From Frankia nepalensis (GTDB lineage: Bacteria > Actinomycetota > Actinomycetes > Frankiales > Frankiaceae), in the NCBI RefSeq assembly GCF_016786325.1, contig NZ_JADWYU010000114.1:1-64000 (forward strand): a stretch of 64,000 nucleotides of DNA, written 5' to 3'. The position numbers and the translations under genes were made by a program. The notes under the pieces were generated by a model. The model was not told the origin of the DNA, made no database searches, and saw only the letters and a list, made by a program, of their open reading frames with translations. This document shows positions 56,845-64,000 of this stretch, in pieces; the first letter of the stretch is position 1, and every line of letters begins with the position of its first letter.

Positions 56845-57636
56845 TCACCCGAGGCGACGCACGGACGGGTCGGCGGCCGCGGCGGCGACCACGACGGCGC
56901 GGCGCAGCGCCGGGAGCTCGGGGCGGCCCCGGAAGGGCTGACCGTTGATGAAGATCGTCGGAGTGCCGCGCACGCCCTCCGCGACGCCGCGCTCGTAGTC
57001 CGCCTCGACGGCGTCGCCATAGGGCTGCGCCGGGTCGCCCACGACGAGGTCGGGATCGAGCCCGAGCCGTTCGGCGCGCATCCGCAGGTCGACGTCCTTG
57101 AGCCGGTCCTGCTGGGCGAACAGCAGGTCGTGCATCGGCCAGAACATCTCGTGGGCGTGCGCCGCCTCGGCCGCCAGGGCCGCCGTCAGCGCGTAGGGAT
57201 GGATCTGGAACACCGGGAAGTGCCGGAACTCGTGCCGTACCAGCCCGCCCGACACCTCCACCAGCTCGTGCAGCGCCGGCGCCGCCTGCGCGCAGTAGGG
57301 GCACTGGAAGTCCCCGTACTCGACCAGCACCACCGGCGCGGCCGGATCCCCCCGGGAGGGCCGCTCCCCCAGGCGCGCCGCGCCGCTCGGGGCCGGCGCG
57401 TCGGTCGGCGACGGCGATCCGGACGGCTCGACCGGCCCGGCCGGCTCGACCGGCTCGACCGGCGGCGTCAGCGGCAGATCGTTCGGGACGGGTGCCGGCC
57501 CCACGCACCTGGGCGCCTCGTCCGTCGGAACCGCCGTCGGGACCGCCGCGGCCACCGCGCGGCTCGAACGGGCCTCTCGGCGCGACTCCCGGCTCCAGTT
57601 CATATCTGAAGTATCCCGGCGGCGGGTCACGTTCAT
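56845..57636 (-). CDS. DsbA-family thioredoxin-fold oxidoreductase
   Basis: A thioredoxin-4/DsbA domain begins at about residue 98 with VVLVEYGDFQCPYCAQAAP (CPYC redox site near 113-116) and ends with VRGTPTIFINGQPFRG, which holds the cis-Pro loop and the typical final helix. The first 95 residues are a Pro/Glu/Ala linker without a clear signal peptide, so location is uncertain. ATG at 57603 is an alternative start. It is the convergent neighbour of NhaA and 31 bases downstream of the EAD gene. Confidence 0.88.
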   Translation of the reverse strand: MNVTRRRDTSDMNWSRESRREARSSRAVAAAVPTAVPTDEAPRCVGPAPVPNDLPLTPPVEPVEPAGPVEPSGSPSPTDAPAPSGAARLGERPSRGDPAAPVVLVEYGDFQCPYCAQAAPALHELVEVSGGLVRHEFRHFPVFQIHPYALTAALAAEAAHAHEMFWPMHDLLFAQQDRLKDVDLRMRAERLGLDPDLVVGDPAQPYGDAVEADYERGVAEGVRGTPTIFINGQPFRGRPELPALRRAVVVAAAAADPSVRRLG

Positions 57637-57667
57637 GCCTGCCGCCGGTCAGCGGCCGACGGCCGGC

Positions 57668-58414
57668 TCAGCCCTCAAGGAGGCCGTGGCGCCGGGCGAG
57701 GTCCGCGAGGCGCTCGTTGCCGGGAAGGTCCCGGAGAGCCGCGAGGAGGAGGCGCCGTTGGGGCGCGAGGATCCGGCCGGCCGTGAGGTCGCGGTGGATG
57801 GCCCACCAGATCAGCCGCGGGGCCCGCCCGTCGCCGAAGGCGGGCAGGTCGCCCACGGGCACCCCGAGCTGGTTGTGCAGCAGCGGCAGGGCGGCGAGGT
57901 CGGACGGGTAGTGGCTGGCGAGCTCGTCGACGAGCACTCGCTGTTCATCGGCCGTCAGCCTGATCTCCGGGCCGTCGTCGGAAGCGATCGTGATGTTTTC
58001 ACCCCGGCCGGCTGGCGCTCCTGGCCCAGCGGGTTCGCGGGCGCCGACGCCGACGGACGGGTCGGCGCCGGCCGGCGGAGTCGGCCCGGGCGCGGCGACA
58101 GTTCTGACCTGGGGCAATGGCTGACGCCGATATCGGTCAAGGAACGTGGCCAGCTCCCGATTTCCAGGGTTCCTCTGCGCAGCCCGAATGAGCAGTCTGG
58201 CAAGCCACCCCTCGCTCTGCGCCCGCCGGATCACGGCGAAGACCGCGTCGGGCAGGGTGTCCTGCTCGGATGCGTAGTGGTTGAGGCTCCGGCTGAGAAG
58301 GTCGAGCAGCCTCTCGAACTGCGTTCGTTTCGGAAAGGCAGCAACCAGCGCATCCAGCAGCGCCTCACGCTCGTCACCGTCCATCGCGGCGAGGCGGTCC
58401 TCATCCAGTTCCAT
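57668..58414 (-). CDS. effector-associated domain (EAD1) protein with a second EAD-like module
   Basis: The N-terminal 85 residues match EAD1: LLDALVAAFPKRTQFERLLDLL, VFAVIRRAQSEGWLARLLIRAA and the hallmark NPGNRELA. After a Pro/Gly linker (about 95-140), residues about 150-245 form another helical module of similar rhythm (LVDELASHYPSDLAALPLL, RLIWWAIHRDL, LLAALRDLPGNERLADL) ending in the same PGN-x-x-L turn. EADs are small death-like adaptor domains that connect sensors and effectors in actinobacterial conflict systems. With no enzymatic domain and two modules, this looks like an adaptor. No caspase, trypsin-like or STAND partner is adjacent. The EAD1 match is firm; the second domain type and partner are inferred. 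Confidence 0.75.
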   Translation of the reverse strand: MELDEDRLAAMDGDEREALLDALVAAFPKRTQFERLLDLLSRSLNHYASEQDTLPDAVFAVIRRAQSEGWLARLLIRAAQRNPGNRELATFLDRYRRQPLPQVRTVAAPGPTPPAGADPSVGVGAREPAGPGAPAGRGENITIASDDGPEIRLTADEQRVLVDELASHYPSDLAALPLLHNQLGVPVGDLPAFGDGRAPRLIWWAIHRDLTAGRILAPQRRLLLAALRDLPGNERLADLARRHGLLEG

Positions 58415-58843
58415 CGCGGGACCAGTCTCCTTCTTCGGACTCGGCGTCGTGACCGGCCGCCGATCAGTGGCTGAACGGTTCGAGGCAACCGAACTCGGCG
58501 GCGGAGCCCGTCACCGCGGCGTCGGCGCGGTCCGCCGAGACCTCGCCGACGACGCACGTGGTCCCCGTGACACGTATGCCGAAGACCGACCCCGGCTGGC
58601 CCGCCGGGGACCGGCCTGACCGCGACGAAAAAGGCTCGTTGGGCCGAATCGCTCCATCTGCCCAGCATCACGACTCACCCACGCCGAGGCCAGTGGGGCC
58701 CGTCACGGGTCGACGGCTCGCCAGGTCAAGGACCACGGGACCTCGCGGGCCGCGGGCGGACGCGCGCCGGCGCCGGTCGCGGTTTCCGCCGGATGGGCCG
58801 GGTACCCCGGGACACGGCGGAACCGACTCAACCGAGGTGGGCA
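58415..58843. other. divergent region, EAD gene / SpoIIE-type phosphatase
   Basis: 429 bases without a gene I can support; frames here are short and unlike proteins. I see no strong promoter or repeat. Confidence 0.5.
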
Positions 58844-60439
58844 GTGGGACGATCAGCGACCAAGAACGCCCATAAGGCTCGCGGCGGCGGCCTCGGCGCG
58901 GACGCGGGCCGGCTGGCCGTGAAGTCGCCCGAGACGACCATGAAGCCGCGGGGCGCGGGCAGCGCCAAGAGCCTCAAGACGGCCAAGGCGGCGAAGGCGG
59001 CCAAAGAGGCGAAGACGACGAAGACGGCCAAGGCCAAGAACGTCAAGGCCGCCAAGAAGGCCACCGCGAAGGCCCAGGGCACGGTCACGGCGCCCGGGGC
59101 TCACGAGCCCGGCGCGCCAGCGCCCTCTGGCGCCGCCACGAGCACCGTCGTGGACGCGATCGTGGCGGCGGCGCTGGGCGAGGCGGTGGCCGAGTCGCTG
59201 GCCGGCTCGCTCGCCGAGTCCATCAACGAGTCGTTCACCGAGCTGATGGCCGGCGGGCTGGCCACCGCGTTGGAGCAGGCGCTGTCCGACACCGTCTCCA
59301 CGGCGGTGGCCCACGAGCTGCCAGGCGCGCTGGCCGTGGCGGTGGCCGAGGCCCGCGCGCACCGCCCGGCCCTGGCCGGGGCCCCGGCGGCCACGGCCGG
59401 CCTGGCGGGCGCCCCCGCGACCGGAACGCGACCGGAGCGGTCCGAGCGACCGGAACGACCGGAGGCCGAGCGGCCGGAGCGAGACGGGCACGCGGTGGAG
59501 CTCGCGGCGGCGCGGACGGTATGGGAGTCCCTGCCGCCCAGGCGGCTGCCCGTCCTGCCCGGCCTGGACCTGGCCGCCAGGCGCGTGGCCGCGAGCGACC
59601 CGGAACGGATCGGCGGCGACTGGTACGACGTCACCGTGCTCGCGGCGGACCGCGTCGTGCTGGATGTCGGCGACGTCGCCGGGCACGGGGCCGGCGCGGG
59701 GGCGCTCATGGCCGAGCTGTGCCACGCCGCGCGCGCCTACGCGCTGCTCGGCCTGCCGCCGTCGCGGCTGACGGCCGGGCTGGCCGACGTGCTGCGCGCC
59801 GGCGGGCACCAGGCGCTCGCGTCCACCGTCACAGCCGGTCTCGACGTCCCGACCGGCCGGCTGACCTGGTGCAGCGCGGGTCATCCGCCACCCGTGCTGG
59901 TCACGGCCGACGGCGAGGTGTCGTTCCTCGGCGACGTGCACGGCCCGTTGCTCGGCGCGGCCGCCCGCACGGCCGACGGTGCCGGGGCTCCCGCTCCCGA
60001 GACCGATGACGCCGGCACCCGTGGCGAGGCCGCCGCGGAGGCCGCCGCCGCCGGGTACGCGCAGAGCACGATCACGATGCCGGTCGGCGCGACCGTCCTC
60101 TTCTACACGGCCGGCCTGGTCGACCGGTCGGGCGCGCCACTCGCCCAGCGGCTCGACGCCCTGGCCGCGGCGGCGTCCAGGTCCTTCGGCCGCCGGCACG
60201 CCGGCACGCCGGGCTCGGACAGCTCCAGGGCGCGCGGCGGTTCCGGCACCGCCGACTCCGGCACCGACACCGTCGCTCCGCTGTCGGCCGCCTGCGACGC
60301 CCTGCTCGACGAGCTGTCCCGCGACCTCGACGGCGGTCCGGACGGCGGCGGCACCGCCGGGCCGGCGGCGCCGGGGCAGGCGCGGCGCCGGACCCGCCAC
60401 GAGGGCGACGCGTGCCTGCTGGCCGCTCGCCTGTGCTGA
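58844..60439 (+). CDS. SpoIIE-family protein phosphatase with Lys/Ala-rich tail
   Basis: Residues about 240-530 are a PP2C/SpoIIE phosphatase: LDLAARRVAASDPERIGGDWYDV, VVLDVGDVAGHGAGA (metal Asp residues), AGHPPPVLV, LFYTAGLVDRSG and EGDACLLAARL. A low-complexity insert lies near 380-410. Such enzymes dephosphorylate anti-anti-sigma proteins. The N-terminus is odd: residues 42-79 repeat K-A-A-K units (SLKTAKAAKAAKEAKTTK...), like histone H1 or bacterial HU tails, followed by Ala-rich amphipathic repeats. GTG at 58844 follows GAGGTGG; GTG or ATG further upstream is possible. The lysine tail may bind DNA, RNA or membranes. Confidence 0.85.
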   Translation: MGRSATKNAHKARGGGLGADAGRLAVKSPETTMKPRGAGSAKSLKTAKAAKAAKEAKTTKTAKAKNVKAAKKATAKAQGTVTAPGAHEPGAPAPSGAATSTVVDAIVAAALGEAVAESLAGSLAESINESFTELMAGGLATALEQALSDTVSTAVAHELPGALAVAVAEARAHRPALAGAPAATAGLAGAPATGTRPERSERPERPEAERPERDGHAVELAAARTVWESLPPRRLPVLPGLDLAARRVAASDPERIGGDWYDVTVLAADRVVLDVGDVAGHGAGAGALMAELCHAARAYALLGLPPSRLTAGLADVLRAGGHQALASTVTAGLDVPTGRLTWCSAGHPPPVLVTADGEVSFLGDVHGPLLGAAARTADGAGAPAPETDDAGTRGEAAAEAAAAGYAQSTITMPVGATVLFYTAGLVDRSGAPLAQRLDALAAAASRSFGRRHAGTPGSDSSRARGGSGTADSGTDTVAPLSAACDALLDELSRDLDGGPDGGGTAGPAAPGQARRRTRHEGDACLLAARLC

Positions 60440-60508
60440 CCGGCCGCCTGTGCCGAGCCCGCGCCGGCGGCCCGTTCGCGCGAACATGAAAGGGCGCCGC
60501 GTGCAGGC

Positions 60509-60536
60509 GGTGCGGCACAGACGGTGCGGCACAGAC
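60509..60536. repeat. 14-bp tandem duplication inside a GCGTGCA inverted repeat
   Basis: ggtgcggcacagac occurs twice in tandem (60509-60522, 60523-60536). It is flanked by gcgtgca (60499-60505) and tgcacgc (60541-60547). The inverted repeat ggcgcgcccg / cgggcgcgcc follows at 60553-60562 and 60585-60594. Confidence 0.85.
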
Positions 60537-60598
60537 GCGGTGCACGCATGGTGGCGCGCCCGCCGAGCGGGGATGCCGCATCGACGGGCGCGCCGTTC

Positions 60599-60636
60599 GT
60601 CGCCTGCACTAGAGGTTGTCGCCTGCACTAGAGGTT
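60599..60636. repeat. 19-bp tandem duplication
   Basis: gtcgcctgcactagaggtt occurs twice head to tail with no mismatch. Confidence 0.9.
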
Positions 60637-60640
60637 GAGC

Positions 60641-60692
60641 GGTTCCATCTCGTTGGGTTCCATCTCGTCAGCGGTTGGTCGGTTCCATCTCG
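60641..60692. repeat. three 12-bp direct repeats
   Basis: ggttccatctcg at 60641-60652, 60656-60667 and 60681-60692; spacings of 15 and 25 bases. Iteron- or operator-like, function unknown. Confidence 0.85.
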
Positions 60693-61030
60693 CGTCCCCC
60701 GATCGGTTTGGCGGCTGTGGCCGCCGCTGGTTGCTGACGCGAGTAGATCAGCCCTCCGACCACGGGAAATGGTCAAAATACGAGAGGCGCTCGATCTCCG
60801 GCCGGTCACCCGGCGGGCATCGGCCCGGCACCTTCAGGCCTCCCCGAGGCCTCGCCCCGCCCGGCCCGGCCGGGTAGTCGGCATAGCCCAACCGGGCGCC
60901 GGATGCCTGGCGTGTCCATTTTTTGTCCACCAGACCGCCGCCGTGTCCAGATGCCGGTCTGGCACGGCCAGTTTGTCCACCGACGTGTCTCACGGTTCCA
61001 CGCGGCTGGGCCGCATTCTGGGCACCGCGA

Positions 61031-61085
61031 CCACGACCTCCCGGTCGGCGCCTGGTACGGGGAGGCGCCGCCCGGGAGGTCGTGG
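61031..61085. terminator. 55-bp near-perfect palindrome
   Basis: 14 paired bases, one mismatch, then 7 paired bases around an 11-base loop (tggtacgggga). It lies 157 bases beyond the stop of the minus-strand gene at 61242 and 592 bases beyond the phosphatase stop. It is the strongest hairpin in the window; terminator is the simplest reading, but a protein-binding palindrome is possible. Confidence 0.6.
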
Positions 61086-61241
61086 CGCGCGGCGGACCGG
61101 CCGCCGCGGGCATTCGCCGGCGACGCGAACAGGGGGACGCGACGACATGTGTGGCGACACGGGTGGGTCCGCGGGGCCGGCCGCCGGCGGCGGCCGGAGC
61201 GGCGACGGGACGGACGGCGAGGACGAGGAGCCAGGACGCGC

Positions 61242-62252
61242 TCAGGTCCAGCGTAGGCCGTAGCTCAGACCGAGCGCGAGATTGCTGAAACGCGCGTACG
61301 CCTCGCCCACGCCGTCCAACGGCACCGTGGGCAGGTCCACGCCGAGATCCTCGACGGCGCGCACCGGCAGGCCGTTCACCAGCTGGACCCTGGCCGCGAC
61401 GCCGTCCGGGAAGCGCACCCGCACGTCGAGCGCGTCGCAGCGGATCGTCGGGCTCATCGCGTAGCGGGGCACCATCGGGTGTCCCGGCGGCATGCGCCAG
61501 ACGCAGGCGAGCGCGTGCCGCTCGCCCGCGCGCAGCGGGCGTGGCAGCCGAAGCGCCAGCGAGAAGAGGCTGTCGCCGCGCCGCTCGACCCGGCTGGTCC
61601 GCGCGCCGAAGACGACCTCCATGAGCAGGTCGCGTGGGCTGGGTGGTCCCTCGGTCGGACGGGGCAGGCTCATGGACAGCACGATTTCGGACAGGCCGTC
61701 CTCGACGGCGACGATCCGGCGCGTGTCCACCAGCTCCGGCTCCGGCCGGTCGAGACGCATGACCGCCCAGGCCCGCTCGATGTACCAGCCGATCGTCGGC
61801 ACGCCGGCTCCCACGGACGCGCTGGCGGCCGGGCCTGCGGTCTCGGCGGCGCGCGGCGGGCCGGCGCGGTCGCGGACATCGGCGACGGCAAGGGTCTCGG
61901 CGAGCAGCCGGAAGGCGTCCGTGACACGGCGGCGCAGGGTACGCGGGTCCCGGTCGAGGTCGACGGCGAGCAGGCCGAGCCGATCGGTCAGGATGCGCTG
62001 GTCGGCGCGCGGGTCCAGGGCGAGGGCCACGGCGGCGACCTCCCGCAGGTCCTCGGGCAGCGCCGCCAGCGCCGTGCGCAGCCAGTCCACGAGCTGTGCG
62101 CGCGCCCGGGCCCCGGCCGGCGCCTCGCCGAGCCCGGCCAGCCGGCGCAGCGCCGGACCGGTCCGCGCCTCCAGCCTGGGGGCGCGGACCCCACGGCCGC
62201 GGGCGAGCGCCCGCAGCTCCTCGTACACCACCACCGGGTCAATGCCGCTCAT
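61242..62252 (-). CDS. conserved actinobacterial protein of unknown function, regulator-like
   Basis: I cannot name this 336-residue protein. The N-terminal 130 residues are helical, beginning VVYEELRALARGRGVRAPRLEARTG and including LPEDLREVAAVALALD and the basic motif DPRTLRRRVTDAF. The rest is rich in beta strands (EDGLSEIVLSMSLPRP, LRLPRPLRAGERHALACVWRMP, DALDVRVRFPDG, LALGLSYGLRW). I recall the same two-part layout from actinobacterial hypothetical proteins near regulators, but this is memory, not a database hit. No catalytic motif or membrane segment is seen. ATG at 62252 is preceded by a 328-base divergent region. Confidence 0.65.
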   Translation of the reverse strand: MSGIDPVVVYEELRALARGRGVRAPRLEARTGPALRRLAGLGEAPAGARARAQLVDWLRTALAALPEDLREVAAVALALDPRADQRILTDRLGLLAVDLDRDPRTLRRRVTDAFRLLAETLAVADVRDRAGPPRAAETAGPAASASVGAGVPTIGWYIERAWAVMRLDRPEPELVDTRRIVAVEDGLSEIVLSMSLPRPTEGPPSPRDLLMEVVFGARTSRVERRGDSLFSLALRLPRPLRAGERHALACVWRMPPGHPMVPRYAMSPTIRCDALDVRVRFPDGVAARVQLVNGLPVRAVEDLGVDLPTVPLDGVGEAYARFSNLALGLSYGLRWT

Positions 62253-62580
62253 GGTTCTTCTCTGATGGACGGCGGGTCCGGGCAGCGCCCCGGCCCGGTG
62301 GACCAGTGCCGAACCTGGCCGCTTCCGAGTCGAAACACATGTCACATATGTTGTCGCCCGCTGTCGGCCTCTATTCATTATGCTGGCCTCCACCCTGCGC
62401 CGGGCGCATTTGACACGGCGGAGGTCCGTAGGCGGCCGGTTGACCACCTGTGGGCGCGCTTGCGCGCTATGCATGTCGTCCGAGCCAAGCCGCTCGGGAT
62501 TCTCGCCCGCCCGGGCGAGGCTCTCCGCGCACTAACCGGTCGCGCGGGCTGGCCATGATGGGTCTGACGGGGGCACCATC
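62253..62580. other. divergent promoter region of the last accessory genes
   Basis: 328 bases without a gene. The stretch 62330-62390 is notably AT-rich for this genome, with overlapping acatgt and acatatgt palindromes, and TTGTCG followed after 16-17 bases by TATTCAT-like sequence, a fair promoter candidate for the rightward gene. Confidence 0.5.
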
Positions 62581-63558
62581 GTGCGACTGACGGGACAACT
62601 CGACGAAACCGCCGTGGCCCAGTGGTACCGGGCCGCGCGTTTCCGGCCGGACCCGGCGCGGCGCGACACAGGAGGAGTGCTGCGGCGGCCGAGCTGGCAG
62701 ACCAGGACCCGCTACTACGAGACGCTGGTGGAGCTGCTGACAGCCGGCGGCGGGTCGACCGAGGGGCTGGCGCGTGACGCGCTGGCCGCCGCGGCCGGCC
62801 AACGCCGGCCGTCGACGCTGTACTACCTGGTGAGCCCGAAGAGCCCCGGGTCGCTCGCGGGCGCGCTGTACGAGGCCTCCCCGCGCCGGCTCTACGAGCG
62901 CCGCCCCGGCGAGCGTGTGCTCGACCTGCTGATCGGCGAGACCAAGGTGTGGAGCTACTGGGCACACCGCGAGGGCTGGCGCACCGCGCTCGACGACCTG
63001 GCCGTCACCGACCCCTGGCTCGCCGCGACGAGCCTGGTCCGGGTCCTCGCCGACTGGGCGGTCCAGGCCCGCCCGCTGGCCGTCACGGCGGGGTTCGCCC
63101 CGCCGGCCGCCGCCGTCGAGGACCTGCTTGCCCTGGCCGACGCCGCCGGGCCCGTCTCGCGTGTGGGTGCCGGCCAGGGCACGCCCGACGACGGCCAGCT
63201 CGCCGAGGTCACCGCGCTGCTCACCAAGGTGACACGCACCGCGCTCGGGTCGGGCGGGATCGGGCCCGGCCTCGTGCTCGGCGCGGTGCATCAGGAGCTG
63301 GCCGCCCTGATCACCGCCCCGCCGCCGACGCCCGCGGAGGTCACCACCGAGGCCATCGACCTGCTGACCCGGCTGGAACGCCTGCTGCCCGGGCTGCCCG
63401 CGCAGGCGCGGGCCCGGATGACCGACGAGCTGGCGCCTCGGCTGCGCGCGTTCCTCGCGAAGCTGGCTGGCCCCGGCACCGCCGCCCAGGGCGACCAGTT
63501 CGGGCCACCAGGCGACGGCGAGCGTCCGGGCCGGCTGGGACCGGAGGGGGCCCGGTGA
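62581..63558 (+). CDS. conserved hypothetical protein
   Basis: A 325-residue soluble, largely helical protein that I cannot assign. Notable parts are LTGQLDETAVAQWYRAARF, RPSWQTRTRYYETLVELLTAG, RPSTLYYLVSPKSPGSLAGALYEAS and IGETKVWSYWAHREGW, followed by Ala/Leu helices. No catalytic motif, signal peptide or membrane segment. GTG at 62581 is the start. It overlaps the next gene by 4 bases (GTGA), so the two are translationally coupled and probably work together. Confidence 0.65.
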   Translation: MRLTGQLDETAVAQWYRAARFRPDPARRDTGGVLRRPSWQTRTRYYETLVELLTAGGGSTEGLARDALAAAAGQRRPSTLYYLVSPKSPGSLAGALYEASPRRLYERRPGERVLDLLIGETKVWSYWAHREGWRTALDDLAVTDPWLAATSLVRVLADWAVQARPLAVTAGFAPPAAAVEDLLALADAAGPVSRVGAGQGTPDDGQLAEVTALLTKVTRTALGSGGIGPGLVLGAVHQELAALITAPPPTPAEVTTEAIDLLTRLERLLPGLPAQARARMTDELAPRLRAFLAKLAGPGTAAQGDQFGPPGDGERPGRLGPEGAR

Positions 63559-64000
63559 GCCGGATCTCGTCGGGCCCCGGCGCGCCCGACGACAACGAGG
63601 GCGAGCTGACGGGCCGGCTGCGTGGCCGGATCCAGACGATGCTGACCTATGCCGACGCGACCGCCGACCCCCGGCCACTCGTCGGCCTGCTCAGGGAGGT
63701 CACCGCGGCGGTCGGGCCAGCGAGCCCGCTCGCGCTGCTGGTCGAGTACCGCGTGGAGGAGCTGCGCAGCCGCGCCCGCTCGGTGGCCGATTCCGCCGCC
63801 GTGTGGGACGCGCTGCACGCACGCGCCGAGGCCGCCCTCGAGCCGCGAGACACCACACTCATGAGCATCAAGGCGCTGCACGCCCGGTACACCCGTCTTT
63901 CCAGCGGGCCGGCCGACCGGGACGAGGCGGTGGCGACGTACGAGGTCGAGTGGCGACGCCGGCTGGCGATCCTGGGTGCCCAGGCGCATCGCACCAGCAC
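63555..64000 (+). CDS. N-terminal part of a probable TPR-repeat protein (cut by window edge)
   Basis: GTG at 63555 overlaps the previous stop; the frame stays open to the end of the window (148 residues seen). The visible part is helical, and its last portion (ADRDEAVATYEVEWRRRLAILGAQAHRTST) matches the start of the actinobacterial TPR pattern that normally continues with an LG-x-x-H-x-x-T-x-x-x-x-N-x-L-A motif. A TPR scaffold or STAND-type continuation is likely but lies beyond the window. Confidence 0.55.
   Translation, partial: MSRISSGPGAPDDNEGELTGRLRGRIQTMLTYADATADPRPLVGLLREVTAAVGPASPLALLVEYRVEELRSRARSVADSAAVWDALHARAEAALEPRDTTLMSIKALHARYTRLSSGPADRDEAVATYEVEWRRRLAILGAQAHRTS

Larger units (their letters stand above)
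60440..61241. other. 802-bp repeat-rich intergenic region
   Basis: I support no gene here. Between 60499 and 60692 lie tandem 14-bp and 19-bp duplications, a triple 12-bp repeat and two inverted repeats. At 60915-60985 tttgtccacc occurs twice around an unusually T-rich run. At 61031-61085 is a near-perfect 55-bp palindrome. One long plus-strand frame (60616-61263) has shadow-like composition. Confidence 0.6.

Noticed and set aside
60599-60692. CRISPR array
   Set aside because: Repeats are short, of different kinds and without regular spacers; no cas genes nearby.
60616-61263. A 215-codon plus-strand frame in the repeat-rich region
   Set aside because: It runs through repeats and the 55-bp palindrome, has an Arg/Gly/Ser shadow composition and no ribosome site.

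Overview
The window is about 73% G+C, uses many GTG starts, and carries actinobacterial hallmarks: a PolA with eroded proofreading, a PdtaR-type ANTAR regulator, and an AftD-type arabinofuranosyltransferase. The gene set and order suggest a Frankiaceae-like actinobacterium (Frankia, Parafrankia or Pseudofrankia). That placement is an inference; no 16S or other taxonomic marker is present. I see no transposase, integrase, phage module or CRISPR array.

The backbone is the conserved actinobacterial DNA-repair/translation block tRNA-Leu - pdtaR - polA - rpsA - coaE - uvrB - uvrA, read here from right to left and stretched over about 50 kb by inserted genes. Positions 1-20 kb hold a Uma2-like nuclease, a NUDIX protein, uvrB, a catalytically dead site-2-protease-like membrane protein, a WYL protein, a metallo-beta-lactamase-fold hydrolase, a GT2 glycosyltransferase, uvrA behind a LexA box, a PucR-type regulator, a TerC-type membrane protein, a methyltransferase, coaE, a protealysin-like M4 protease with its emfourin inhibitor, RtcB and a STAS protein. 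Positions 20-22.5 kb hold a GlsB-like protein and rpsA, which has a recognisable promoter, a long leader, a TTG start and an intrinsic terminator.

Positions 22.5-37.7 kb form an envelope-polysaccharide locus: two acyltransferases (one with a C-terminal SGNH domain), a GT39-like transferase, a GDP-mannose dehydratase, a flippase, a GT4 transferase and a giant AftD-like protein. The last four are joined by three successive 4-base GTGA overlaps. At 37.8-45.3 kb are a membrane GGDEF-EAL protein with C-terminal GAF domains, polA and a hotdog thioesterase.

Positions 45.6-53.7 kb form a branched-chain amino-acid-type ABC locus (livG, livM, livH, livK and a membrane-anchored binding protein) with unusual extensions and no livF. 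PdtaR, a short-variable-arm tRNA-Leu(CAA), NhaA and a DsbA-like protein follow. From 57.6 kb to the end is accessory signalling territory: a protein with an effector-associated domain (EAD1), a SpoIIE-type phosphatase with a histone-like tail, a repeat-dense intergenic region, and three poorly characterised proteins, the last apparently the start of a TPR protein cut by the window edge.

Convergent gene pairs are separated by strong GC hairpins, most without U-tracts, as is usual in actinobacteria. A dispersed palindromic element with a GCCA loop occurs at least twice, once in frame inside the GT39 gene.
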